Positions 9,044 through 16,061 of a DNA stretch of 39,143 nucleotides are shown here, in pieces. A program made the translations under genes and the position numbers. Source of the stretch: Candidatus Halarchaeoplasma halalkaliphilum (GTDB taxonomy: Archaea > Thermoplasmatota > Thermoplasmata > Halarchaeoplasmatales > Halarchaeoplasmataceae); assembly GCA_007133925.1 (NCBI GenBank), contig SLLU01000095.1:1-39143 (forward strand), in the 5' to 3' direction. The notes beneath the pieces were generated by a model. It had not been told where the DNA came from and ran no database searches. It saw only the letters and a list, made by a program, of their open reading frames with translations. Every line of letters starts with the position of its first letter. Position 1 is the first letter of the stretch.

Positions 9044-9736
9044 CTAGAAAACCGCCCCTTCGGTATGTACCTTTATGCCTCTGTCCGTGATCTCGTAGGG
9101 CTTTATCGATCTTGAATGCTCGATGCGTCTCATCTTGATGATCTGTATGCTCATCTGATCTTCCTGCTTTTCATAGTCATATCTGAGCAGTATAACACCG
9201 TCAACGGTGTACTCCACAAGACCGTCCCTTGAGCTGTTTCGATTGTCATCTTTTACCTCGGCGGTCAGCAATGTGGTGGCACCGGTATCCTTGATCATAG
9301 TACAGAGTCCGAACAGGCGTTCTCTCTTTTCCCGTGGATTATCCGAGAGCATGTTGAGTAGTGATACTGAATCTATAGCGATACGCTGTGCTCCGAATTT
9401 TTTTATGAAATTCGGTAGTTCACTATTCAGCTTGTTTATGGTGGCATCCGCATCGCCTGGGCTGAGCTTTTCAATTACTATTTCCTCAGACTCGATGTAC
9501 TTTGTCAGATCCCAACCATATGCTCCGGCGGTTTTCACCATGGCATCTCGGTCTTCCTCCAGAGAGATGAAAACGCATTTTTCCCCCTTTTCAAGACCTT
9601 CCCAAAGATACTGGAGGGCAAAAGAAGTCTTACCCGTACCGAAAGACCCCATTACCGTGAACACATGGCCCTTGGGAACTCCCCCGTTCAACATGGTGTC
9701 CAGACCAGCTATACCTGTGGTCACTCTTTCTATCAT
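9044..9736 (-). CDS. KaiC-like RecA-superfamily ATPase (single domain, intact)
   Basis: This 230-residue protein is one KaiC/RAD55-type domain. It begins with 'GIAGLDTMLNGGVPKG', followed by an intact Walker A GSFGTGKT (30-37), the catalytic-glutamate region 'FISLEED', and Walker B 'RIAIDSVSLL' (D122). The C-terminal 'VDGVILLRYDYE' and 'IIKMRRIEHS' strands are typical of archaeal KaiC homologs. Members bind ATP and usually oligomerise; roles proposed for relatives include signalling, motility and recombination. It follows a degenerate paralog by six bases; AGGTGAT spans that gene's stop and serves as ribosome binding site. It precedes fen, separated by ten bases. A repair-linked role is inference from context only. 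Confidence 0.88.
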   Translation of the reverse strand: MIERVTTGIAGLDTMLNGGVPKGHVFTVMGSFGTGKTSFALQYLWEGLEKGEKCVFISLEEDRDAMVKTAGAYGWDLTKYIESEEIVIEKLSPGDADATINKLNSELPNFIKKFGAQRIAIDSVSLLNMLSDNPREKRERLFGLCTMIKDTGATTLLTAEVKDDNRNSSRDGLVEYTVDGVILLRYDYEKQEDQMSIQIIKMRRIEHSRSIKPYEITDRGIKVHTEGAVF

Positions 9737-9742
9737 CTTATA

Positions 9743-10573
9743 TCACCTTATATATTCATAGTTTGTCACATGGTAACCCGCATAGCTGGTTACCTCAGCG
9801 GTGAAGCGAGATATCTTTTCCTTTTTTATATGTGGTAGCACGCTCATGAATTTTTCAACAGTCATGTAACGCTGGCGCTGGGAAGTCGTGTAGCTCTTTG
9901 ACCACTCGAAGGAGATCACACCGTCAACGCTGTCGGTAAGCAGATATTCAACACTCTTTTCCACTATTCCTTTGGAAAGGAGGAGGTATACGATCCCGCC
10001 CCATGATTTTGATGCCCTCCTCATGCCCTTGACTATGGTAACCAGTTTTTCCGTATCTATGTTTGAGTTGGTAAGAAGGTCCGTGAGGGAATCTATGATG
10101 ACTATGTTATCACTGGCATGGGCATCCAGAAAATCCACCAGCTCGGTGAGAAGATCGGTACCCCCGTTGTTAGAAAAGATATTTCCTCCGGAACTACCAG
10201 TCCAGCTACTGGGTACCATGGTCCGCCGGAAGTAAGACTCCGAGAGATCCTTGAAGTTAAGACTTGAATTTATGGCATCGTAGTAATCCTGGTTGAAGGA
10301 CATCTTCACTTCCTCCAGTATATCCTCCTTGGACCTTGAGATCGTTAAGTAAAATATTTCCTCCGGCAAAACCGCCTCCTTGCAGTTATCCCCGAGTATG
10401 ATGGCAAGGTCCTCCGGAGTTTCCTTAACCTTTAGTATCTTAGCCGATGCAGTATAGGCAAATTCAATGGCCCCTGCACCTATCTCTGTGAAAAGGAGTA
10501 CTACCGAACCGGCGGGTAAGCCTCCATTTAAGATAGAATCAAGATCGCTAATTCCACTCGGTATCCTTTTCAT
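9743..10573 (-). CDS. KaiC-like protein with degenerate P-loop (probable pseudo-ATPase)
   Basis: The fold is KaiC-like: 'RIPSGISDLDSILNGGLPAGS' at the N-terminus, a Walker B-like strand 'NIVIIDSLTDLL', and the C-terminal 'VDGVISFEWSK'. The phosphate-binding loop reads TEIGAGAI (29-36), so the lysine and the Thr/Ser that hold ATP are replaced by Ala and Ile. The protein of 276 residues therefore probably does not hydrolyse ATP, and may pair with the intact ATPase encoded directly downstream. The longest frame begins with TTG at 10624. I prefer the ATG at 10573, which follows AGGTG by seven bases and matches the start of homologs. It is the first gene of an apparent operon with the intact KaiC gene and fen. 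Confidence 0.8.
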   Translation of the reverse strand: MKRIPSGISDLDSILNGGLPAGSVVLLFTEIGAGAIEFAYTASAKILKVKETPEDLAIILGDNCKEAVLPEEIFYLTISRSKEDILEEVKMSFNQDYYDAINSSLNFKDLSESYFRRTMVPSSWTGSSGGNIFSNNGGTDLLTELVDFLDAHASDNIVIIDSLTDLLTNSNIDTEKLVTIVKGMRRASKSWGGIVYLLLSKGIVEKSVEYLLTDSVDGVISFEWSKSYTTSQRQRYMTVEKFMSVLPHIKKEKISRFTAEVTSYAGYHVTNYEYIR

Positions 10574-10772
10574 CTGAAACACCTGTTGTACCAATGCCGC
10601 AGATAAGGGAATGGATGAGGTCAAACAAATACTTTGCCGACATTTTCAAAAAATTCGCATAAATTTTGTCATCATGGATCAGGACCTCCGGCACTAAACT
10701 TCCGAGAGTATGGAGTTGGTCGTCGTTGTCGGACAAAAGTGTTGCCTTAAAGACATACCTTTTTCTTAGAGT

Positions 10773-10778
10773 AAAAAA
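10773..10778 (-). terminator. Oligo-T terminator after tRNA-Gly
   Basis: The minus strand reads CTTCTTTTTTAC just after the tRNA 3' end, a T-rich stop signal as used by archaeal RNA polymerase. Confidence 0.5.
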
Positions 10779-10784
10779 GAAGAG

Positions 10785-10857
10785 TGCGGGTGCCGGGATT
10801 TGAACCCGAGTTCTAAGCTTGGCAAGCTCAAGTGATACCAGGCTACACCACACCCGC
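10785..10857 (-). tRNA. tRNA-Gly (anticodon GCC)
   Basis: The minus strand folds as a 73-nt tRNA. The acceptor stem pairs GCGGGTG with CACCCGC, with discriminator A. The D arm holds GTGTAGCCTGGTATCAC. The anticodon stem TGAGC/GCTTA encloses the loop TTGCCAA, giving anticodon GCC at 10821-10823. The T arm holds GGTTCAAATCC. CCA is not encoded and no intron is present. It lies alone between two minus-strand gene groups. Confidence 0.95.
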
Positions 10858-10877
10858 ACGAGTATGGTTTTATCCTT

Positions 10878-10885
10878 GTATATCG
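10878..10885 (-). promoter_or_regulatory. TATA box for tRNA-Gly
   Basis: CGATATACA on the minus strand is centred 25 bases upstream of the mature tRNA 5' end, the standard archaeal distance. Confidence 0.55.
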
Positions 10886-10935
10886 GGATAGATATCCTGA
10901 GGTGGTGTAAGATTATATCTCTTATAAATATTGTC

Positions 10936-12408
10936 CTACTCCCCCAGCAGTTCACGGCACCTTTCCAGGGCCGTTTTATCCTGCAGTTTCTCGAATATCT
11001 CCTTCGCCTCCCTGAGGAATATCCTACGGGAACTACCCTTTTGCTCATTCCCGTATTTCAGGAGCCTGTTCCCCAATTCTTTTTTTGCTTCCCTTGAACT
11101 CTGTGTTCGGATCGGTAATCTTGTGGCCCTGCGTAGATATCCTATCTTTTTCATCTCCCCTCGAGCGGTCTCTGCGGCCTTGATGTAATTATCCAAGGCC
11201 TCTTCGATCATCCCCGCTTTCTCATAATGCTCTGCTAACTGTGGACGATAGGTATCCAGTGAATCTGCGGATAAACGAAGTATCGCATGGGCAGCTTTTT
11301 TATGAAGTCTTTTCTTATTATCCATGAACTGGTTCGAGTATAGAATATCTCGGAATGCGGAGTGTTTGAAAGAATATCCTTCCATGTCTGCTTCTTCAAC
11401 CATGATCCCCCGTTCCACGGCCACATCCAACATATCCAGTACCTTCATGTCGTCTTCATCGATCAGTTCGGATAACAGAGGATAGCTGATCACGAGTCCC
11501 AATATGCTCGCTCTTTGCAGGAGGTCTTTTGTTTCAGGATCAAGTTTTACCATCTTCCTTTCGGCCACATATCTTACTGTTGAAGGCCATTCGATATCAT
11601 CTTCTGGTAGAGGATACCTGTCTTCCTCTGGGATGATCAATCCCTTTGCCATCATGGATTTAACGGTCTCTGCGATGAACAGTGGATTTCCTTCCGTCTT
11701 TTCATGGATGAACTCTCTGAAGAAAGGAGGTGGTTCAACCTTCAATAAATTTGTCAGAAGTTCATGAGTGTCGTTTTCTTCTATAGGGTGGAGGTCAATA
11801 TGGGTGCATATATCTTTTTGACGTAGGTAGTAAAAAGTCTCTTCTAGTGCATGAAATGCATGGGCCTCTTCTGGTACGTATGTACCTACCAGCAGGACAG
11901 GGAGTTCTCCTATGTTTTCTGATATATATCTGAAAGCCAGTAGAGACGGTTTATCCACCATGTGCAACTCCTCGATGACTAATAGTATGGGTTTTTTCAA
12001 AGCCATTTTCTCCAGTTTTGCCATGGTATTTCTCAGGGTGTTAGGGTCTTCCTCATTGAACAGGAATACATGTCCCTTCTCCACCTTCTTGGCCAGTAAT
12101 GAAATCCCGAGAGGCAATGTGTAATTACTCTCGGGGGGACCTCTGAGTATCTTGAAAGCATCGATAAATGGATGATATGGGCTCCCATTACGTGATTTTC
12201 CCGCGCCTTGAAAACAGGTGAAGCCCCTTTTTTCTGCCTCTATTGACAGCCATTCAGCCAAGGCGGTCTTTCCGATACCCGTTTCACCCTTAATTATTAC
12301 CGATGTCCCTTTCCCTTCCATCACATTTTCCAATATATCAAGCAACTGGATGCGTTCTTCTTCCCTGCCCTCAAATAGATACTTTTTCATTTTTTTCCTA
12401 ATCCTCAC
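10936..12408 (-). CDS. STAND/AAA_16-type regulatory ATPase
   Basis: This 490-residue protein resembles the large P-loop ATPases found in MalT-type and cyclase-linked regulators. Walker A is GETGIGKT (41-48) and Walker B is ILLVIEEL (141-148). A winged-helix-like middle section ('DLLQRASILGL', 'FKHSAFRDIL') is followed by TPR-like helices ('LAEHYEKAGMIEEALDNYIKAAE') to the end. No DNA-binding or catalytic output domain is visible, so it may act by binding a partner. The first codon is GTG, overlapping the TGA of the preceding receiver-PAS gene as GTGA, which implies translational coupling. An ATG at 12390 behind AGGA is an alternative start. The two gene products probably work in one signalling pathway. 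Confidence 0.82.
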   Translation of the reverse strand: MRIRKKMKKYLFEGREEERIQLLDILENVMEGKGTSVIIKGETGIGKTALAEWLSIEAEKRGFTCFQGAGKSRNGSPYHPFIDAFKILRGPPESNYTLPLGISLLAKKVEKGHVFLFNEEDPNTLRNTMAKLEKMALKKPILLVIEELHMVDKPSLLAFRYISENIGELPVLLVGTYVPEEAHAFHALEETFYYLRQKDICTHIDLHPIEENDTHELLTNLLKVEPPPFFREFIHEKTEGNPLFIAETVKSMMAKGLIIPEEDRYPLPEDDIEWPSTVRYVAERKMVKLDPETKDLLQRASILGLVISYPLLSELIDEDDMKVLDMLDVAVERGIMVEEADMEGYSFKHSAFRDILYSNQFMDNKKRLHKKAAHAILRLSADSLDTYRPQLAEHYEKAGMIEEALDNYIKAAETARGEMKKIGYLRRATRLPIRTQSSREAKKELGNRLLKYGNEQKGSSRRIFLREAKEIFEKLQDKTALERCRELLGE

Positions 12409-13889
12409 ATCTTCTTTACATGCACGATTATGCTGTTCAAACTCCCGTCAGGTCTCCTTACCCCTACAGCTTTAATACTGGTTCTTAATGAGCTTCCGTC
12501 CCTCAAAGTCAAGGATGCATCTATGGATATATCTTCCTGCTGCTCGTCGGTAATTTCTTCTAACCTTGAACAGAATCCGTCATTATTGATAAGATCTGAC
12601 AGCTTCATGGACAGTAGCTCCTTCTCGGAGTAACCCGTCAACTCCAACATAGCCCCATTCACCTCCGTTATCCCACAATCCGAGTTCATCAACAGCATAC
12701 CAAGGGGGTTGCTTTCGAAGGCCACGAGGAACATCTCTTGGGCTTCTTCCATGGTCACAAGATTTTTCTTCTGCTGGGTGATGTCTATCATAGACACGAG
12801 TACCAGATTGGATTCCGTCATGGGTGATGCAGTTAAAAACACCTCCCGCACATCATGGTAGCGGTTCTGCAACTCCAGAAGAATATCTATTCGCCCTTTC
12901 TTGTCCTGGAAAAGTGGATTCATGGATTGAATTATCTCATCGGTATTCTCCTTGAACATGAACTTTGTGAAATGCTCACCCTGTAGCTCATGATCGGGAT
13001 ATCCCAATAGCTTCTCGGCTTCTTTGTTTACCATGGATATCTCCATCTCACGGTTCAAAATAACCATGGCCGTCCCGGTGCTCTCGAATATGTTCCTGTA
13101 TCTTTTTTCGTTTTCGATTATCTTTTTTTCATATTCTTTAACGGCGGTGATGTCCTCCATGCTACCTTCAATATATCGTATATCACCGTTTTCGTCATGG
13201 GTCAGATATGCGTTCTCCTTGACCCAGATATATTCGCCATCCTTTTTCCTAAGTCTGATTTCATATCCCTTGATGACACCTTTTTCCTTCAATCTTTCCA
13301 ACACCTGCTTCCTCAGTTCATCGTCAGGGTAGAAATCCTTCGCCTTATGGTCATGGATCTCGTCCTTGGAATCCAACCCCAATAGCTCTATCATTGTTCG
13401 GTTTGCGGCAAATATCCTTCCGTCCGCATCCACGGAATAAAGTCCAACAGGCACCCTTTCGAACAATCTGTTGTACATCTCCTGGAGCATCTTCTTCTCA
13501 TAGCGTAATCTTGCATTCTCCAGGGCCGAGTGGACGGATGCTGAGAGTCGGATGAAGTGTTTGGGTGATTTAACAACATAATCATCAAGACCGGATTTCA
13601 TGGCCTGGACCGCTACCTCTTCATTCCCGGTTCCCGTGAACATTATCACCGGGCATTCGGGATTTTGCTTTTTCACCTTCTTGAGTACTTTGATCCCATT
13701 GGTCCATCTGATACGGTAATCCGTGATTACAAGATCATAATTATCTCCTTTCAAAGCTTTTTTAAGGTCATCTGCGTCAACGACCTCGATTATCTCTATA
13801 TCCTTGAAATTTCGCTCTAATTCGCGGATGGCCAGAGATCTATCATCTGGATTATCATCTACTATCATTATTTTTATTCCTTGTGTCAT
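12405..13889 (-). CDS. Response-regulator receiver protein with three PAS domains, no kinase or output domain
   Basis: Residues 1-120 form a CheY-like receiver with acidic pocket D11/D12, phospho-acceptor D57 in 'LVITDYR', T85 in 'IMFTGTG' and K107. Three PAS domains follow at about 130-255 ('VPVGLYSVDADGRIFAANR'), 260-380 ('GTAMVILNREMEISMVNK') and 385-494 ('NPLGMLLMNSDCGITEVNG'). Each ends near a PAC-like 'xMxDIT' or equivalent. There is no histidine kinase, DNA-binding, GGDEF or methyl-accepting domain. The protein likely receives a phosphate from an unlinked kinase and senses small ligands or redox state. GGAGG eight bases upstream supports the ATG. Its stop overlaps the downstream ATPase start, and its own start overlaps the stop of a possible 56-residue gene. 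Confidence 0.93.
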   Translation of the reverse strand: MTQGIKIMIVDDNPDDRSLAIRELERNFKDIEIIEVVDADDLKKALKGDNYDLVITDYRIRWTNGIKVLKKVKKQNPECPVIMFTGTGNEEVAVQAMKSGLDDYVVKSPKHFIRLSASVHSALENARLRYEKKMLQEMYNRLFERVPVGLYSVDADGRIFAANRTMIELLGLDSKDEIHDHKAKDFYPDDELRKQVLERLKEKGVIKGYEIRLRKKDGEYIWVKENAYLTHDENGDIRYIEGSMEDITAVKEYEKKIIENEKRYRNIFESTGTAMVILNREMEISMVNKEAEKLLGYPDHELQGEHFTKFMFKENTDEIIQSMNPLFQDKKGRIDILLELQNRYHDVREVFLTASPMTESNLVLVSMIDITQQKKNLVTMEEAQEMFLVAFESNPLGMLLMNSDCGITEVNGAMLELTGYSEKELLSMKLSDLINNDGFCSRLEEITDEQQEDISIDASLTLRDGSSLRTSIKAVGVRRPDGSLNSIIVHVKKM

Positions 13890-14056
13890 GTTGTAAGCCT
13901 CCGTTCATATCCTCCCTTAGAATTCTTCATCGGGGTGAAGCCCCTGTTTCCCGACGCTATAGCAGGGACCACGACCGTATGGAGTTTTTTTACCATGTTC
14001 ATGCTAGCACCTGGGTTCTTGAACCCTTGCATCTTTACCCTGGGGATACCTGTCAT
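13886..14056 (-). CDS. Possible 56-aa protein upstream of the receiver-PAS gene
   Basis: A minus-strand frame ends in TGA that overlaps the receiver-PAS start as ATGA, the usual spacing of coupled archaeal genes. Codon use (AGG arginines, mixed third bases) resembles its neighbours. An AT-rich box near 14088-14097 would start RNA near 14067, which leaves the ATG at 14056 with a short leader; an upstream ATG at 14083 would lie too close to the TATA box. The peptide is basic, with 'GFKNPGAS' and 'GNRGFTPMKNSKGGYERR', has no membrane helix, and matches no family I recognise. It could instead be a non-coding leader of the signalling operon. Confidence 0.35.
   Translation of the reverse strand: MTGIPRVKMQGFKNPGASMNMVKKLHTVVVPAIASGNRGFTPMKNSKGGYERRLTT
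14013..14026. repeat. Short inverted repeat GGGTTC-TT-GAACCC
   Basis: Six-base arms are separated by two bases, near the predicted 5' end of the receiver-PAS transcript. It could be a dimeric operator or an RNA hairpin. It lies within the possible 56-aa frame. Confidence 0.5.
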
Positions 14057-14164
14057 AGTTCTTTGACCCTTATCCTCACCCATATTATGTTTAATGTCCT
14101 ATTTGAACATTTGGGAAAGAAGAGACGAAAATATTCATCTATAATCACCACATTCCCTCGTAAG

Positions 14165-15040
14165 ATGTACAGCGAAGAATTTTCCATGGAAGACCTTTCC
14201 AAGGCGGTCATACCCGTTGCCATGATATCCGTGTCATTTGCAGCTGTGCTCATACGGCTGTCCTATGCACATCCCTTCACCATAGCATTCTATAGAATGT
14301 TCTTCGCATCTCTCATTTTACTCCCATTCATGTTTTTTCGTAGAGATGAGATCAAATCCATCTCAAAAACCGATTGGAAGATACTGGTTACAACAGGTTT
14401 ACTTTTATCTCTGCATTTCGCAGCGTGGATAACTTCACTACGTTACACATCTGTGGTATCGTCGGTGGTCCTTGTTACATCCCATCCGCTGGTCGTTACA
14501 TGGGTCTCAGGATGGTATCTGGGAGAACGATCGGGGAAGCGTGTTTACCTGGCAATAACCTTGTCCATGGCCGGGATCCTTATTATGGCGGTTTCTAACT
14601 ATCAGGTGGAAGATTGGTCACCCTATGGGGATATCCTTGCTTTTGTGGGGATGCTGGCAGTTGCAGGATACCTCATAATCGGCCGTAGGATGCGGAGGAC
14701 CATGTCAACCATAACCTATTCCTTTTTCGTGTATGCTTTATCTTCTATTATCCTTTTTGTCATGGCACTGATATTCGTTGGGGATCTGCTGACACTACCT
14801 CCCAGAGAATATTTGATATTTTTTTCCCTGGCACTAGTACCCACTATATTCGGTCACACTCTATACAACTGGGCGTTGAGATATGTGAGTGCAAGACTTG
14901 TATCCGTGAGTCTTTTATCGGAACCCATAGGTGCCTCTTTACTCGCGGTGGTCATCCTGAACGAGATCCCCCCCCTTTTCACCGTTATCGGTGGGGCAAT
15001 AACTCTGGTGGGTGTATACATTTGTGCAAGATCTGAATAA
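14165..15040 (+). CDS. EamA/DMT-family membrane transporter
   Basis: The 291-residue product has about ten hydrophobic helices arranged as two EamA repeats. The first contains 'FAAVLIRLSYAHPFTIAFYR' and 'TSLRYTSVVSSVVLVTSHP'. The second contains 'LALVPTIFGHTLYNWALRYV' and 'LLSEPIGASLLAVVILNEIPP'. These are family hallmarks of drug/metabolite transporters; the substrate (amino acid, metabolite or drug) cannot be told. The frame is open further upstream to 13883, but that part overlaps the divergent receiver gene and lacks family similarity. An AAATATT box about 32 bases before the ATG at 14165 supports this start. The stop codon lies within the terminator A-run of the convergent SRP RNA gene. 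Confidence 0.9.
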   Translation: MYSEEFSMEDLSKAVIPVAMISVSFAAVLIRLSYAHPFTIAFYRMFFASLILLPFMFFRRDEIKSISKTDWKILVTTGLLLSLHFAAWITSLRYTSVVSSVVLVTSHPLVVTWVSGWYLGERSGKRVYLAITLSMAGILIMAVSNYQVEDWSPYGDILAFVGMLAVAGYLIIGRRMRRTMSTITYSFFVYALSSIILFVMALIFVGDLLTLPPREYLIFFSLALVPTIFGHTLYNWALRYVSARLVSVSLLSEPIGASLLAVVILNEIPPLFTVIGGAITLVGVYICARSE

Positions 15041-15045
15041 AAAAA
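15039..15045 (-). terminator. T7 terminator of the SRP RNA gene
   Basis: Seven consecutive T residues on the minus strand follow the closing GACCCGG of the RNA. The run overlaps the EamA stop codon on the plus strand. Confidence 0.7.
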
Positions 15046-15356
15046 CCGGGTCACCGAGGTTGGCGCCCATCACGTTCATGAGTTGTCCAAGGACCTTCTC
15101 GACCCCGCAACCCATCGAGCATCGGTAGTCCGCGGTAGGACTGCTCCCTTCCGGACCTGGCCCGTTCTCCACGGTAAAGCCGAAGGAGATCAACCCTCCG
15201 GTTGTCCCCAAGGGCACCTCCGATCCCGAAGGACGAGGTCTCATAGTTGGATCTTGGCTCATGAACGGGATGATTACGCCGCCCCCGGCGGTCACCCCCG
15301 CATATCGACGTTTTCGGTGTATAAGGGCACGCCGAACGCCCCGGTTAGACCCGGTA
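15046..15356 (-). ncRNA. Signal recognition particle RNA (archaeal 7S RNA)
   Basis: The minus strand carries the near-invariant SRP helix 8 motif CCAGGTCCGGAAGGGAGCAG at 15141-15160. This is the SRP54-binding site with the GGAA tetraloop and the asymmetric AGCAG loop. The 5' ACCGGGTC and 3' GACCCGGT ends pair to close the molecule, as in archaeal 7S RNA. The length of about 311 nt is normal. The region is distinctly GC-rich relative to neighbouring genes. A TATA box 25 bases upstream of the predicted 5' end and a T7 run at the 3' end define the transcript. The RNA scaffolds SRP19 and SRP54 and directs membrane and secreted proteins to the translocon. End positions are accurate to a few bases only. 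Confidence 0.94.
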
Positions 15357-15376
15357 ACAGCGACTATGCGGCACAC

Positions 15377-15386
15377 TATATAAGGT
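15377..15386 (-). promoter_or_regulatory. TATA box of the SRP RNA gene
   Basis: CCTTATATAG on the minus strand is centred about 25 bases before the predicted SRP RNA 5' end. It lies just beyond the stop codon of the methyltransferase gene. Confidence 0.7.
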
Positions 15387-15387
15387 T

Positions 15388-16005
15388 TTATCCCCCCCTC
15401 ACCCCCACTACATAGTTGTTCTCGCCTGACGAGAATGTGTCCTCGACGGTCAGATGAGCCTTAATCACCTCTCCTTCAAGTTCCTCGAGTGTATACAGAT
15501 GATAATAGCGCTGGAAGACCACACCGTCATCCCTGGTCCATGGCACCATTACGTCCCTTTCATCTTCCCCCAGATCCCATCTGTCCGCATATTTGGACCA
15601 CGAGGACACCAGCAGCCTCCCCCCTGGTCTAAGCACCCTTTCACATTCCCTCAAGCTCCTCACTCGTCCCTCACGTAGGTGATGAATGCCTGCGATGTAC
15701 AATACCGCATCAAAGGTTTCATCTTTGATGGGTAGATATCTGGCATCACCGCGAATGAAAAATGCTTCAGGGCAATTTTTCTTTGCTATCTTGAGAAGCT
15801 CTTCGGATACATCCAGGCCTACGGTATTCAGACCCCTCTCCACGGCAGAGCAGCAGTGTCTGCCATTTCCACAGCACAGATCTAGTACGTCCCCTTTAAG
15901 CGTGTCCAGGAAATCCACAACCTCCTTCCAGGGAGTTCGTCTTGTTCTGTCAAAATGTTCCGCTATGGAATCAAAGACTTCCTCGCTCTCGTTTTTGTAC
16001 GCCAT
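15388..16005 (-). CDS. Trm9/ALKBH8-like SAM-dependent methyltransferase
   Basis: This class I methyltransferase has SAM motif I 'VLDLCCGNGRH', 'GLDVSEELLKIAKK', and 'FDAVLYIAGIHHL'. 'RVLRPGGRLLVSSWS', 'DVMVPWTRD' and the C-terminal 'RYYHLYTLEELE' specifically recall eukaryotic Trm9 and the ALKBH8 methyltransferase domain. Those enzymes methylate 5-carboxymethyluridine at the tRNA wobble position, with Trm112 as partner. The archaeal substrate is inferred, and other small-molecule methylation is possible. The first in-frame ATG (16020) would lie upstream of the transcription start predicted from the TATA box at 16031-16038. The ATG at 16005, giving 205 residues, is therefore preferred. It shares this promoter region with the divergent DUF92 gene. 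Confidence 0.85.
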   Translation of the reverse strand: MAYKNESEEVFDSIAEHFDRTRRTPWKEVVDFLDTLKGDVLDLCCGNGRHCCSAVERGLNTVGLDVSEELLKIAKKNCPEAFFIRGDARYLPIKDETFDAVLYIAGIHHLREGRVRSLRECERVLRPGGRLLVSSWSKYADRWDLGEDERDVMVPWTRDDGVVFQRYYHLYTLEELEGEVIKAHLTVEDTFSSGENNYVVGVRGG

Positions 16006-16027
16006 GTACGAGGATATCATCAGGATA

Positions 16028-16038
16028 AAATTTATATT
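16028..16038. promoter_or_regulatory. Shared bidirectional TATA region
   Basis: The stretch AAATTTATATT works as a TATA-like box in both directions. Its centre lies 27-30 bases from the ATG of the DUF92 gene on the plus strand and about 30 bases from the ATG of the methyltransferase gene on the minus strand. No other TATA-like box lies between the two starts. Confidence 0.5.
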
Positions 16039-16061
16039 CTTTGGAACACCTTCATTGGTAG

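Noticed and set aside
10548..11048. Minus-strand frame running through the tRNA-Gly gene
   Set aside because: It reads across a well-folded tRNA and overlaps two real genes in other frames; a chance open frame.
13883..14164. Upstream extension of the EamA transporter frame
   Set aside because: It overlaps the divergent receiver-PAS gene, encodes no transporter-like sequence and precedes the TATA-like box; the ATG at 14165 is better.
14939..15415. Protein frames on both strands across the SRP RNA region
   Set aside because: The region is explained by the 7S RNA with its helix 8 motif, promoter and terminator; the GC-rich RNA merely lacks stop codons.
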